From Plecoglossus altivelis (lineage: Eukaryota; Chordata; Actinopteri; Osmeriformes; Plecoglossidae): DNA of 64,000 nucleotides. The stretch is from contig BROE01000019.1 in NCBI GenBank assembly GCA_036571765.1, forward strand, positions 10,628,199 through 10,692,198, given 5' to 3'. Below, in pieces: positions 1 through 10,736 of the stretch. A program made the position numbers and the translations under genes. Numbering within the stretch: the first letter of the stretch is position 1; the number at the start of each line of letters is the position of its first letter. Below the pieces are notes generated by a model. The model was not told where the DNA came from. It saw nothing but the letters and a program-made list of their open reading frames with translations, and did no database searches.

Positions 1-416
1 TCTTCCAGTAGTAACGGAGGAAGAGGATGATGAATGGGTGTGAATGGGTTCTGGCTTAGCCCACCAAGCAGTATGAGCCGCATACAGAAGAGCCGGTCAA
101 GTGCAGCGCAATAATCAAGACAAAGGAGAAGGTTCTGTAGGCGAGCGACAAGAGAGAGAAAGAAGAGCAACAGGATGGGTGGGCGTGGACGGGAGGAGAT
201 GAACAGGTGAGGAGAGGAAGTGTACCTCGCGCTGCAATAGCGTTGTGTTACGCCCCCTGTGATGGTACTGGAGCGATCTGAATACTCCTCCACCAAACCC
301 AGAACCGGTTCGCTTCTGGGAGGATTTCCACTCAGGAAAGCCTAATCTTACACAGCTGTGTGGTCTGCGGTTAATCCCTGCCCTCAACACCTGCCTCCTC
401 TCTCCTCTCCTCCCAG
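1..416 (+). other. cnksr2: cnksr2 intron, 3-prime part
   Basis: No coding exon is seen here. The stretch ends in a strong pyrimidine tract and an AG at 415-416 just before the first recognisable cnksr2 exon, so it is read as the end of an upstream intron. Confidence 0.7.
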
Positions 417-487
417 GTGGATGAACCGCCTGGGGCTGGCTGCCATTGGTTACACCCCCGATGACAAGGTGCCCCGCCCTGATGAAG
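417..487 (+). CDS. cnksr2: cnksr2 exon: end of PH domain
   Basis: The acceptor is cctcccag and the donor is gtgagg. It enters with one base and leaves with one base of a split codon. It encodes W-MNRLGLAAIGYTPDDK and an acidic end. Confidence 0.88.
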
Positions 488-2476
488 GTGAGGGAGTCCT
501 GAGTTTATGTTCGGTGACGCACAGCAATGTCCAACCACTGATGGCTACATGTACCACTGTTTGTACAGAATCAAGATTTAGTTTGAGGATGTGGATACAT
601 TGGGTACAATGTGGAGTAGCTTGTTGAGTGTGTGTGCTGATCCGTGTGTTGTCAGACTACTGGAGTGAGAGCGACCAGGATGAGATGGATGGCTCAATGA
701 CCCTGAAACAGGAAGCCATGTCCTCGCGGTTTGACACTTACCACCGCACCCCATCTGTGAGTCAGGGATTATCGCTCAAATGTGCATGTTCATCACATCC
801 AGACACTCACCTCACGCAGAGAAACATCTACCACATCCAGACACTCACCTCACGCAGAGAAACATTTACATCGACACACACCTCACATCCCTCCTGTCAC
901 CCCCTCTCCCTCCTTTTCTCCTCCTCTCCCTCTCCCTACCTCTCCCTCCTCTCCCTCTCCTTCTTCTCCTTCCTCTCCCTCTCCCTACCCTTCCCCTCCT
1001 CTTCCTCTCCCTCCCCTTCCTTTCTCTACCTCTCCTCTCCCTCCCCTTCCTCTCCTCTCCTCTCCCTCCCCTTCCTCTCCTCTCCCTCTCCTTCCTCTGC
1101 CTCTTCCTCCCCCCTCCTCAGGTGAACTCCTCCAGTCCCTTCCCAGAGCGCCACTTCTCCAGTGAGTCCACCTACTCCCACTCCTCAGCTGAAGACTCCC
1201 GTGCAGACCTCCCAGGCAGCGCCCACTCCTCCTCCTGCCGCTCCTCTCACCGGGAGCGCCGTTCCTGGCAGGACCTGATTGAAACGCCCCTCACCAGCTC
1301 CGGCCTCCATTTCCTCCAGACCGTGCCGGGCGACAGCGACGCTGGCTACGGCAGCGGCTACATGGGCCTCGGCCAGCTGCTCATGTCCCCAGAGCGGAGA
1401 CGCCAGGCTACGCTACCAGCCCAAAGACGCCGCTGCCCTGACAGAGATGGGCCCTTCCCTCTGGTGGATCTGGAGGAGCACGGCCGAGGCCTCCAGGGCC
1501 ACACGCACAAGCAGCGCAGCCAGAGCCTCCCCAGGAACAGGGAGGCGGCCGACAGCCAGGACCTGAGGCCTGCGGCGCCCCTGGGGGAGAGGAGCGAGGA
1601 CGACGAGGCGCCTGTCAGGAAACACAACGGCAGGAAAGCTCACGGGAAAGCCGGTATGTTGTGACGACTTGACGTCTGCTTCTCACAGTGTGTCACGGTG
1701 TCACCGTGTACCTGCGTAACCTCCACGTACCTGCACCTGGCCAGATCACAGCCAAGGGAAGTTAGAAACGACCCCCATAGATGCACTGATCCAATCCCAA
1801 ATGGTTGCTCTTTTCCCCTCCAGATTCCCGGTCTAGAGATCGCGGAGGCCACGACCAGGGCGGCGTGGATGGCTACCAGGAGTTGTACCGCTCTATAGAG
1901 CAGGCCAGTCTGTCTGCTCTAGGAAGGCAGAGACCCTCCACTAAGCAAGAGTTCCGGTCGTCCTTCGTCAAGCGATGTAACGACCCCGTTATCAACGACA
2001 AGCTGCACCGCGTACGAGCGCTGCGCAGCACGCTCAAGGTGACATCTTCCTCTGATCCTCCTTCTTAAAATCACATTCCCTCAATGCCTTAGCTGAACTG
2101 AATCCAACAAATGTGAAATATTCTAATGTCATACCCAGTCCGATACGATCACGTGACCGAAACCTGACGTCTTATTGGCTGGTCTGTTGACGAGTGACAG
2201 TGATCAGCCTCACTGATCGCGTCTTGTTTCCTTCAGGCCAAAGAGGGAGACCTGGTTGCCATCAGCCAGGTACTGGACGAGCCTGGTTTGACGTCCCAGA
2301 TCTTTCAGGAGTGGAAACAGCAACACCAGGAGCTGTTCTTGGACATCTGCGAGTTCAGCTCGACCCCAGCAGAGCTTCACCTGAAGCCCTCGGACCTCTC
2401 CCCCCTCTCACCCCTGTCCCCCCTCTCCCCCCCTGTCATGATGCACACGCACTCCTTCATCGAGACTCACGTTTGA
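417..2476 (+). CDS. cnksr2: cnksr2, C-terminal part (connector enhancer of KSR 2)
   Basis: Five exons (417-487, 656-756, 1122-1653, 1824-2038, 2237-2476) join in frame into about 385 residues and a stop. The family is a membrane-associated scaffold (CNK2/MAGUIN) that links Ras-Raf-MAPK and small-GTPase regulators to the postsynaptic density. The first exon carries the Trp that closes a PH-domain helix, followed by MNRLGLAAIGYTPDD. Next come an acidic YWSESD segment, a Ser-rich linker with RRSWQDLIETPLTSSGLH, then a conserved helical region (STKQEF, VKRCNDPV, LRSTLK) likely to be a coiled coil. The protein ends SFIETHV, a class I PDZ ligand known in CNK2 to bind PSD-95-type proteins. The SAM, CRIC, PDZ and most of the PH domain lie upstream of the window. 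Family assignment is secure from remembered CNK2 sequence; which teleost copy (a or b) is unknown. Confidence 0.88.
656..756 (+). CDS. cnksr2: cnksr2 exon: YWSESD linker
   Basis: The acceptor is gttgtcag and the donor is gtgagt. The split codon gives Asp, followed by YWSESDQDEMDG, and the exon ends in frame after YHRTPS. Confidence 0.87.
794..869 (+). repeat. 38-bp tandem duplicate in intron
   Basis: A unit starting cacatccagacactcacc occurs at 794 and again at 832, nearly identical. Confidence 0.85.
890..1120 (+). repeat. C/T-rich simple repeat abutting an acceptor
   Basis: About 230 bases of almost pure pyrimidine (ctccctctcc-like units) run straight into the acceptor of the next cnksr2 exon at 1122. 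Confidence 0.95.
1122..1653 (+). CDS. cnksr2: cnksr2 exon: Ser/Arg-rich linker
   Basis: The acceptor is cctcctcag and the donor is gtatgt. It encodes the long low-complexity linker with RRSWQDLIETPLTSSGLH and FPLVDLEEHG, both conserved in CNK2. It ends with one base of a split codon. Confidence 0.88.
1824..2038 (+). CDS. cnksr2: cnksr2 exon: conserved helical region
   Basis: The acceptor is cccctccag and the donor is gtgaca. It encodes YRSIEQASLSALG, STKQEFRSSFVKRCNDPV and LRSTLK, the best conserved part of the CNK2 tail. Confidence 0.9.
2237..2476 (+). CDS. cnksr2: cnksr2 terminal coding exon
   Basis: The acceptor is ttccttcag. It encodes VLDEPGLTSQIFQEWKQQHQ, then a short (LSP)n run from a C/T-rich stretch, and ends at the PDZ ligand IETHV and TGA. 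Confidence 0.9.
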   Translation, partial: AKEGDLVAISQVLDEPGLTSQIFQEWKQQHQELFLDICEFSSTPAELHLKPSDLSPLSPLSPLSPPVMMHTHSFIETHV

Positions 2477-2524
2477 GACTGAGGATCTCCGGTACAGACC
2501 TCTCCCTGTCCTCCTGATACTCCC

Positions 2525-2805
2525 TCCTACCCACCATCCCTCTTCTTTCTTCTCTTGCCTCCTCCCTTCTTTTGTCTACCTCCTCCTTCTCTCTCCCTCC
2601 TTCACCCACTCCTCCTCCTCCCTCCTTTCTTTCCTCCCTCTCTCCTTCTCCTTCTCCCTCTCCTCCATCCCTCCCTCCCTCTCTCCTTCTCTCTCCCTCT
2701 CCTCCATCCCTCCCTTCCTCCCTCTCTTCTCCTTCTCCCTCTCTTCTCCTTCTCCCTCTCCTCTATCCCTCTCCTCCCTCTCTTCCTCCCTCTCTCCTCT
2801 ACCCA
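2525..2805 (+). repeat. C/T-rich simple repeat in 3-prime UTR
   Basis: Pyrimidine-rich tract of tccctctcctccatccctcc-like units, about 280 bases. Confidence 0.95.
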
Positions 2806-3648
2806 GACGTCTGTTCAGCCAGGGTCTGCCCTCACCGCAAGCGGCAGGCAACCTGACAAGCCAATCACTGTTCAACGTGTACATACCAAGGTCAGACAGA
2901 GTCATAATGCACATAGTGTATATAGGATCAAGTAGGATTCAGTGGGCTTCAATTCTGCATGCCTGAAGAGAAACTGTCTTCTGTAAGAAAAGAAAAAACA
3001 TGCAAACAAACGATAGCTGGAAAGAGGACTAACTAACTCAACGATGCAACGTGTCTGAGGCTTTTTTCGCGGTGTGTTTCTCCTCATTTGATTGTCTTGA
3101 TGGTTGTTTCATTTTTTGGGGGGTTCGAAGGAAAGACGCTTTCTCTCTGTTTGGGTTTTCATTTCTCCCTTTAATGCTGCTTGACATGGGTGGTATGTAG
3201 CAACAGGCTATGGGCATCATTGTTACAACAATGCACATCCCTGCAGAGCCAGACACTGTGCTGCTTCCCTGAGAAGACAGAGTGTGGAAGTGTCTAGTCT
3301 GTGTCGTTGTGCGTGAAAGGGAAGACATAGGCTGAGAGAGTTTAGCTTAGTTTGGATTTCATCACGCAAAGCTTGGTAGGGTTTTTATAATGCATTTTTG
3401 TTGAATGTTTGAATGTTGCATGTTTAACATGTACAGGTCAGTATGTATATTTTTTATGTACATTTTTATTTTGAAGTCAAACAAAGTAGTTTACAGTACA
3501 CCTCCATAGGTATTATTTAGTAAAACGACATATGTCTTTGTCGATTATAATGATTTTATCCGTCATCATGAAAGATTTGTTGAGATTTATTTTTGAAATT
3601 CTACAACTGCATGATAGTTAACATGTTCATTTGCCATTAAGGTTGAGA

Positions 3649-3654
3649 AATAAA
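3649..3654 (+). terminator. cnksr2: polyadenylation signal, proximal
   Basis: AATAAA in the cnksr2 3-prime UTR. Confidence 0.5.
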
Positions 3655-4771
3655 CATGTAAAAAATATATGAATTATGTTTGCATAGCAGCCGCCTCTAT
3701 TTAAAACTGTGAACTATATACTTGTGAATGCAATCTTAAGATTCTGTCGTCACAGAATCTTTTTACTTATATTTTTCTTAGAAAAATAAGATAAAATTCA
3801 AAAAGCATTGCGTCTCCTGAATGACTGTTTTCGCTCCACTTTACGGCATTACCTCCTGATCTTAGGGAATGATTCAGGTCCACACATCCGTTCACGTCTT
3901 CACTTCATCGCCCGTATATTTGTGTACCTCCGATGTGAATGTATGAGCTTTGTTTTCAATGGAATTCCTGAAACAGTCGGCTTAAATTATTTATCTGGGA
4001 ATTCGTTTGGGAGTTGTGGACTTCAACATGTTTGCATTCTGCGTAAAACAAGTCATGGTCTCCGTACGCCTTCGTAAATTGACGAACTTGATTGTTTTTG
4101 ACATTTGCCACCCCATGTGACGGTATAAAACATGTCTTTCAAATGTTCTCCTATGTGCCGCTTCATATTTGTATCCTTACTCTTGGCAGGACATTGCTTT
4201 TAGTAGACGTACCATCGAGCAGTGACTGCCCTGATACCTAAAAGGCCTTTTTTGTTGTCTAAACCCTCGATACAGTAGAACATTATACTTCAACATGTAT
4301 AGTATTATGAGGTTCATCATTAATGTTTAATTACGTGTCTTAAGACATACCTGTTGGCTACCATAACCGTTCCAGAGTTTTCCATAACGGTTACTCTCAA
4401 GTTGTTGCTATCGATTTTCAAGATTTTACGACTAGCAGTACATGTATTGTAGAATGTCTTTCATTTAGGCTAACCGGAATGTAATTTTTTCTCACGATGT
4501 TATGAAACATTGTACTCGAATTCAGTCCAGGCTGTTCAGGGTTCCACTGTGTCATTGAGGTGTGCACCTCATAGCACACTGTCGGTGTGTAGCTAAGATG
4601 TAAGTTGCACTGCAACATTAAAAAAAGGAACATATTGCTCTTTTTTGAAAGTATATTATTACAAGTGTTATCGAGAAAGATAAATACATTTATTCTTCCT
4701 ATGAATTGAAAGTAGCCTTTTGTTTTCAGAAATGTATACAGTGCGAGGTTGTAAACTCAAGTTGTAAAACC

Positions 4772-4777
4772 AATAAA
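4772..4777 (+). terminator. cnksr2: polyadenylation signal, distal
   Basis: AATAAA just before the apool promoter region; likely the distal end of cnksr2. Confidence 0.6.
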
Positions 4778-4971
4778 TGAATTACTGCATAACAATATAC
4801 GTCATCTTCTTATTCACAACTGTGCCTAAGAAATATTAAGGGTAAAAAAACCCCCAATATATATTATTTGGATCAAATGAAACCAGAATCGAGAATAATA
4901 AGTAAAGCAACGCTTTTTGAAGGTAGTCCTTCGCTACTACCCGTAGAGAGACAGAGGGGGGAGTAACCGTC

Positions 4972-4983
4972 ATGGCTGCTACT
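4972..4983 (+). CDS. apool: apool exon 1 (coding part)
   Basis: ATG in strong context encodes MAAT before donor gtaagt. Confidence 0.8.
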
Positions 4984-7900
4984 GTAAGTTTCTACTACCT
5001 TAAATAACGTGAATTTCAACCACGTTTCGCTCATCATTGATTGAAAGCGGATTAAATGACGCAAAATATTGTGTCTACATCTATGTCGTCTAAACGTTTT
5101 AGCAATATTTGGTGATTAACGAGCGAATGCGATACCGTTGTCTCCACGCCCCCTTTCAGAACATGTTGTTCTCTAAGTAAACTGAATCCACGATTATCTC
5201 CACATCAATTCCTCGCTTGATGGATTTGGATTCGCAGATTCACACAGATTATGTGCTAGTTAGGATTAAGATGACCTGTAATCTGTCCCTTTTAAATCGA
5301 TATACCGCATGGGTTTAATAGATCAATTATCACGAGCTGTATATAACAAGGTCAAATAAGGGAAAGTAGTCAGTAAGCTTCTTGGGTTAAAGCAGATTCA
5401 CGTGTGTGTATATGATGAGATTAGGATTGTCATTCTCTGTATAATCCTAAACAGTCTATATATATATATATGTCAAGTATATGGTAGCACGTTCAAATAT
5501 AATAAAGCAGAATTCTAGGGCACTTTAAACACCACTGGACTGAATTGAATCATTGTCAACAGGCCAATACTTGGCAGTTAAAAAAAATAATAATATTACC
5601 TTATTTGACCACTTATATAATCTTCAGAAAATATAGTTATCTTCCGAATACATGTTTGATCTATGAACAGGATGCATGCGAGTGCAGGTGTCTGAACTGG
5701 ATGTGTCTGTACAGGTGGTGAAGGTGGCTGCTATCCCGGCCGTTCTGGGACTCGCTTCGATCCGCGTCTACGCCATGAGTGACGAGAAAACCCGTCTGCT
5801 CTCCCCCAGAGAGGTGAGACGTGTTAGCCATGCAGCGTGAAAACGCCGAGCTATATTTCGCTTGTTCTTGCTAATATCACGTCCCCTGTCTGATAAGGTG
5901 GCAGGTTGTGTGTGTACAGGTCTAACCCGAGTTATACATTTGATTAAAAACTCCCCACAACCCGCGGTCGAATAACTAACTGTCGTCGATGACGTGTCTG
6001 GTTAAAGCAGCATTTATAAAGGTGGTGCGTGTGTTGTTAAACAGGGGGGTATCGAATTCTCCAGTCACACACAGTTACACCTGTCAACAGTCACACCTGT
6101 TAGCCTTCGTTGCATCCGAAGGTGACGTTACCTCTCGCTTCTCGTTTGTCCTCAGCTGTCGATATACGCCCCCGACCCCCCGGCCATGCGCTACATGGAG
6201 GAGGAGCCAGGCCCATTACAGAGAGGCCTGGGTGTGGTGCGGGTGGGGATCCAGCCCTATGTCAGAGGAGTAAAGGTACAAATCAATCTGTTTACACTGA
6301 AAACAACAGCCTGCTGACTGGGACTCTGGCCTTGAGAAGGGCTTTTATGTATCCTAGCTTCGCTTTGGAGGATTGATACATGGGGGATATGGGATCCACA
6401 AGCCTGTCTTTAAACATTCACTTGAACTGTTTTGCTGGGTTTTTTTTTTGTTAATGTAGAGTGCATATGGATCTACCAAGACTGGGGTTGTGACAGTGTA
6501 TCAAGCTGGACAAGGTGAGCAGAGGAGTCTGGGAGTTGTAGTGAACTAGAGTGTTGTGATATTTTCAACAACATCTCCGCGTTTTTTCCCCCCTAGATAC
6601 GTATCACTTCCTTAGAAACCCCCCACCTGGCTTCCTGCCCAGGGTCAGTGTGATCGCAGTCTCTGGTCTCGCTGGCTTAATCCTGGCAAGGAAAGGTAAC
6701 AAGATGATTAATGTGCAGAAGGAATGTTATATTTGTCATTAAACCTGTGATAAAGTGGGTATGGACATCCTGCTTGTTGTGAGATGGGACATAAATCTTT
6801 ACCTTGGTGTGAATGGTATTTTTTCTTCATATCGCTCGGTTAATACGATCTGATTATGATCTATACAGGTCCACATCTGAAGAGAATAGGTGTTCCCCTG
6901 GGAATGACCACGTTAGGGACGGCAGTTTGCTACCCCACTCAAACCGTGGGCATCTTAAAGGTGAGGTAACACTTTGGTCACGCCTGAGTCAGACGACACC
7001 AGGTGGTCGTCTCTGATTGGCTGAGGTCTGTGTTTCTGTTGCAGGTAACCGGCACAAAGATGTACGCTGCCAGCCAGTGGACCTCCTCATCAATAGCGTC
7101 AGTATTTAAATCAAAACCCAAAGAACCATCTGTCAGTTTGGAGGTATGACTCACATCTGATACTGTTTAGAAAATGCTTTAGGAATGACAGACTCCAGAG
7201 ATTTCAATTTGGAGAGTGTGCGCATGGCATGTATCTCATGACAGGATTCGTTATTCAAGATTCAAATAGTAATCATTTGATTCATGAATCTTTAGCAGTA
7301 TGTTATGCTTGCTTGTTTCCCCATTCGTTTGAAAGCAGCAAGCGCCACCAGTTCCAGTTTCTGAACCAGAAGAGTCACCTGCCAAGTCTCTCCCTGGAGA
7401 TGGATCGACTGAACCAACCTCCCCTGCTGTGGACGACCTTCCCCCCTCTGAGCCCAGCTCTGCCCCGGTACCCCTGGAGGAGACTAGCCCCGCCCCTGAG
7501 CCCCAGACTGAGGCTAGCCCCGCCCCTGAGCCCCAGACAGAGGCTAGCCCCGCCCCTGAACCCCAGACAGAGGCTAGCCCCGCCCCTGACATATCTCCAG
7601 TGGAAGCTGAGCCATGCCTGCCCTCTGAGACTGGCCTCGTTCCTGTCGAGGCTACCCCAGTAGAGGCTGTTCCTGTAGAAGAGGCTTCTCCAGTTGTAGA
7701 GGCTGCTGCCCCTGTAGAGGCTGCTGCCCCTGTGGAAGAGGCTGCCCCAGTTGAGGCTACTGCCCCAGTAGAGGCTGTTCCTGTAGAAGAGGCTTCTCCA
7801 GTTGTAGAGGCTGCTGCCCCTGTAGAAGAAGCTGCCCCAGTACAAGAGGCTGCTGCCCCAATTGAGGCTGCTGCCCCAATTGAGGCTGCTGCCCCAATTG

Positions 7901-9041
7901 AGGCTGCTGCCCCAATTGAGGCTGCTGCCCCAATTGAGGCTGCTGCCCCAATTGAGGCTGCTGCCCCAGTAGAGGCTGTTCCTGTAGAAGAGCCTTCTCC
8001 AGTTGAAGAGGCTGCTGCCCCTGTAGAGGCTGCTGCTCCAGTAGAAGAGGCTGTCCCAGTTGTGGAGGCTACCCCAGTGGAGGCTGCTGCCCCAATTGAG
8101 GCTGCTGCCCCTGTAGAGGCTGTTCCTGTAGAAGAGGCTTCTCCAGTTGTAGAGGCTGCTGCCCCTGTAGAGGCTGCTGCCCCAGTGGAAGAGGCTGCTG
8201 CCCCTGTAGAGGCTGCTGCCCCAGTAGAGGCTGCTGCCCCAGTACAAGAGGCTGCTGCCCCAATTGAGGCTGCTGCCCCAATTGAGGCTGCTGCCCCTGT
8301 AGAGGCTGCCCCAGTAGAGGCTGCTCCCCCAGTAGAGGCTGCTGCCCCAGTAGAGGCTGCTGCTCCAGTAGAAGAGGCTGCTGCTCCAGTAGAAGAGGCT
8401 GCTGCCCCTGTAGAGGCTGCTGCCCCAGTAGAGGCTGCTGCCCCAGTAGAAGAGGCTGCTGCCCCAATTGAGGCTGCTGCCCCAATTGAGGCTGCTGCCC
8501 CTGTAGAGGCTGTTCCTGTAGAAGAGGCTTCTCCAGTTGTAGAGGCTGCTGCCCCTGTAGAGGCTGCTGCCCCAGTAGAGGCTGCTACCCCAGTAGAAGA
8601 GGCTGCTCCAGTTGTAGAGGCTACCCCATTTGAAGAAGCTGCCCCAGTGGCTGCTGCCCCTGTAGAGGCTGCCCCTGTAGAGGCTGCCCCAGTAGAGGCT
8701 GCCCCAGTAGAGGCTGCCCCAGTCGAGGCTGCCCCTGTGGAGGCTACCCCAGTAGAGGCTGAAGTTCTCCCCTCTCCTCCTGAGGATCTGGGTGCTCCTG
8801 AGATTGTAGAAGTTGTGGTCAACCAAGACACTGCTGGTGAGTTTAATCTGCAAACTAACAACATTCTGCACGTCTATTAGACTTCCAATCAGATCTGTAG
8901 CTACAGATCTTTGTTCACATTTCTCAGTGAATGTTTTGTCTGTCTGTTCCAGTAAAACCACGCTTTGTGCCTGACCCCAAACTGATGGACCATGGTCAAG
9001 CGCACCCTGAAGATGCTGATCTTTACAGCACACGAGGGTGA
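4972..9041 (+). CDS. apool: apool (MICOS subunit MIC27) with giant repeat exon
   Basis: Nine exons (4972-4983, 5715-5813, 6156-6275, 6460-6514, 6597-6695, 6869-6960, 7045-7143, 7339-8836, 8953-9041) join in frame into about 720 residues. APOOL/MIC27 is an inner-mitochondrial-membrane, cardiolipin-binding subunit of the MICOS complex that shapes cristae junctions. Diagnostic stretches are FLRNPPPGFLPRVSV, VSGLAGLILARKG (first membrane segment, about 111-126), GVPLGMTTLGTAVCYP (second, about 136-158) and the ending PDPKLMDHGQAHPEDADLYS, which separates APOOL from APOO. The start codon has G at -3 and +4. Between the membrane core (to about 192) and the conserved tail (692-720) lie about 500 residues of Ala/Pro/Val/Glu repeats, far longer than in mammals (about 270 residues in total). 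Exon 8 could begin three bases earlier. Confidence 0.92.
5715..5813 (+). CDS. apool: apool exon 2
   Basis: Acceptor gtacag, donor gtgaga, 33 codons. Encodes the hydrophobic N-terminal stretch VAAIPAVLGLASIRVYA. Confidence 0.88.
6156..6275 (+). CDS. apool: apool exon 3
   Basis: Acceptor gtcctcag, donor gtacaa, 40 codons. Encodes LSIYAPDPP, MEEEPGPLQRGLG and YVRGVK. Confidence 0.9.
6460..6514 (+). CDS. apool: apool exon 4
   Basis: Acceptor aatgtag after a T tract, donor gtgagc. Encodes SAYGSTKTGVVTVYQAGQ and ends with one base of a split codon. Confidence 0.9.
6597..6695 (+). CDS. apool: apool exon 5, first membrane segment
   Basis: Acceptor cccccctag, donor gtaaca. Encodes FLRNPPPGFLPR and the membrane segment VSVIAVSGLAGLILA. 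Confidence 0.92.
6869..6960 (+). CDS. apool: apool exon 6, second membrane segment
   Basis: Acceptor tatacag, donor gtgagg. Encodes the Gly-rich membrane segment GVPLGMTTLGTAVCYP. Confidence 0.92.
7045..7143 (+). CDS. apool: apool exon 7
   Basis: Acceptor tgttgcag, donor gtatga, 33 codons. Encodes VTGTKMYAASQW and a Lys-rich end. Confidence 0.9.
7339..8836 (+). CDS. apool: apool exon 8, repeat exon
   Basis: About 1.5 kb, open throughout. It begins PPVPVSEPEE, then has a 30-bp repeat (7486-7590) and about 60 copies of a Pro-Val/Ile-Glu unit (7639-8766), and ends with VVVNQDTA before donor gtgagt. The acceptor after gaaagcag has a poor pyrimidine tract, and a start at 7336 is also possible. 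Confidence 0.85.
7486..7590 (+). repeat. apool: 30-bp coding minisatellite
   Basis: Three and a half copies of a 30-bp unit encoding SPAPEPQTEA, starting at 7486, 7516, 7546 and 7576. Confidence 0.95.
7639..8766 (+). repeat. apool: 18-bp-based coding minisatellite (AAAPVE)
   Basis: Mostly 18-bp units such as gctgctgccccagtagag, with 12- and 15-bp variants, all multiples of three. They encode AAAPVE, AAAPIE, AAPVE and VPVEE. Six AAAPIE copies in a row lie at about 7853-7965. A longer cassette (VPVEEASPVVEAAAPVE) recurs four times, at about 7670, 7770, 8120 and 8510. Confidence 0.97.
8953..9041 (+). CDS. apool: apool exon 9, conserved tail and stop
   Basis: Acceptor ctgttccag. Encodes VKPRFVPDPKLMDHG, HPEDADLYSTRG and TGA, the family-specific C-terminus. 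Confidence 0.92.
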
Positions 9042-9200
9042 GGGTCAGGGGGAGGAGGCGAAGGAGGAGGGTGAGGGTCAGGGGGAGGAGGCGAAGGAGG
9101 AGGGTGAGGGTCAGGGGGAGGAGGCGAAGGAGGAGGGTGAGGGTCAGGGGGAGGGGGAGGAGGAGGAGGGGGAAGAGAGGGAGGGGAGGAGGGGCGGGAA
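9036..9200 (+). repeat. 33-bp minisatellite spanning the apool stop codon
   Basis: Four copies of a 33-bp G/A-rich unit (gggtgagggtcagggggagg and on) at 9036, 9069, 9102 and 9135, then a degenerate G/A tail. The apool TGA lies in the first copy and recurs in frame in the next ones. Confidence 0.93.
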
Positions 9201-10160
9201 GTATAAGGGATTGCCGCATAAACTGGCTTATTGATGTGAAAGTCTACTTTCCAGGTTTTGAAGGTGCCTATTATCTTACCTCAGTGATTAGGGAACAGTC
9301 ATGTCAATTCTTACCTGAACAGAAGTCATCTGTTACTTAGCGGAAAGTCTTGCAGTTTACAAACACACCCACAGGGAGAGCAGTGGATGGTCTGTCGTCC
9401 AGGAAACTTCAACCTCATCTGTACTGCTTCCAGAGCCACTACACAGTTTACTCATGTTTTTACCTGGGGATTAATTTCTTTTTATACTGTGAACACAAAA
9501 ATAATAAGCTCAATAGAACTGGCTCATAAGTATTCATTGCAGTTGTATTCTCATTTAACGTCATTTTCAGTTACACATTTTCGCCCCACATAGTGTGAAA
9601 CCAGTTGAGGGCGTCTATGCAAATGTAAATGATATACATAAGGCATGTTTGAGCTATTTTTACACACGTTTCATGTTATTTAATCATTGACCTTTGGGCA
9701 CCATTTCATTTTTTTGAGGAATATTTAACGTGGGGAAAGGTTTGTTGGTGTGTTTTGTTTCATGCTGGTTAACACTCCCTAATGAACTCTTGCTTTGCAC
9801 AGCCACTTGGAAATGTAACAGTGAACGAGAGGCGTTAACGTTAGACATTAGAGGTTGAATCAGATGTGTGATGTCATGAAACGCTAGTCAGTAGGCCTAC
9901 ATGTTAATCTATCACTTTTTAATGTTCGAACAATTAAGGATTTTTTGTTCTCTCAGTATTTGTAGGTCATTATATCTTTATGTTAAAAAACAATCATGGA
10001 ATCATGATTCATAGAAATCATGGATATTTCATCCTGGCGTTTGTAAGATTTTCTTTCACTATTTCCGCAAGATGTTGAACGTCACTATGATAATGCTGTT
10101 GATCTGTGCATTCTTTGGTGCAACAACATTGCCAAAAAATAAAAAAAATAAATTATTAAT
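9042..10160 (+). other. apool: apool 3-prime UTR
   Basis: A/T-rich non-coding sequence after the stop, ending near clustered AATAAA signals at 10138 and 10147 (another at 10205). Confidence 0.65.
10138..10152 (+). terminator. apool: apool polyadenylation signals
   Basis: Two overlapping-context AATAAA hexamers at 10138-10143 and 10147-10152 in an A-rich stretch. Confidence 0.55.
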
Positions 10161-10488
10161 TTAGTTGCCTTTTTTATTTAAACATTGTACCATATGGTCA
10201 AGTCAATAAAACAGCCGGTCGTAATTCAAGAGAAGATGAATGATCTGTCTAAGATTGACCCTGTAAAGACCTTCTATATTTATGTTAGCATGGGATAGTG
10301 GCTTGATCTCAAGGCAGAATATAATCACTCGACAACAGAACTTCTTGGTTCGCAGTTTGTTCTAAGCCCTATCGCACTGTTCTGCATTCAATCACAAATT
10401 GATTTAAAGCTTTCGGAGTGCATCATGGAATGTGAAGTTTGTAAAGGGTGTTTGTTCTGTACGTTAAGGGGTTTGTGTTCGGTAGTCA

Positions 10489-10502
10489 ACACCAGGGGGC
10501 GC
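10489..10502 (+). promoter_or_regulatory. CTCF-like motif
   Basis: acaccagggggcgc matches the CTCF core CCASYAGRKGGCRS at 13 of 14 positions on the plus strand. Confidence 0.55.
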
Positions 10503-10736
10503 TATTACCTTGTTTTCACGAAGCTGAGGCGCACAAGCCTGCAGTCTTTAGCAACGTTACATAAGGGATACGCCACTTGGTTTCAGTTAAATACCCTTTA
10601 GAGATCCTATCCAATTTGAAACCTGTCAGTTGGAAACATTAATCCTTTAGCTTTGTATACATTCACCTAAACTGATAACAGACAGACGGACGGACAGAAT
10701 CCAAACAAAATACTTCACTATATTTCACAGTAATGT

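Larger units (their letters stand above)
2477..4795 (+). other. cnksr2: cnksr2 3-prime UTR
   Basis: A/T-rich non-coding sequence without a credible exon follows the stop. It holds two AATAAA signals, at 3649 and 4772, suggesting alternative 3-prime ends. The distal signal lies only about 200 bases before the apool start codon. Confidence 0.7.

Noticed and set aside
7251..9219. Very long antisense reading frames (537 and 614 codons) opposite apool exon 8
   Set aside because: They arise because the repeat unit is a multiple of three and lacks stop codons in other frames. They share no family features, and the plus-strand frame is tied to conserved apool exons.
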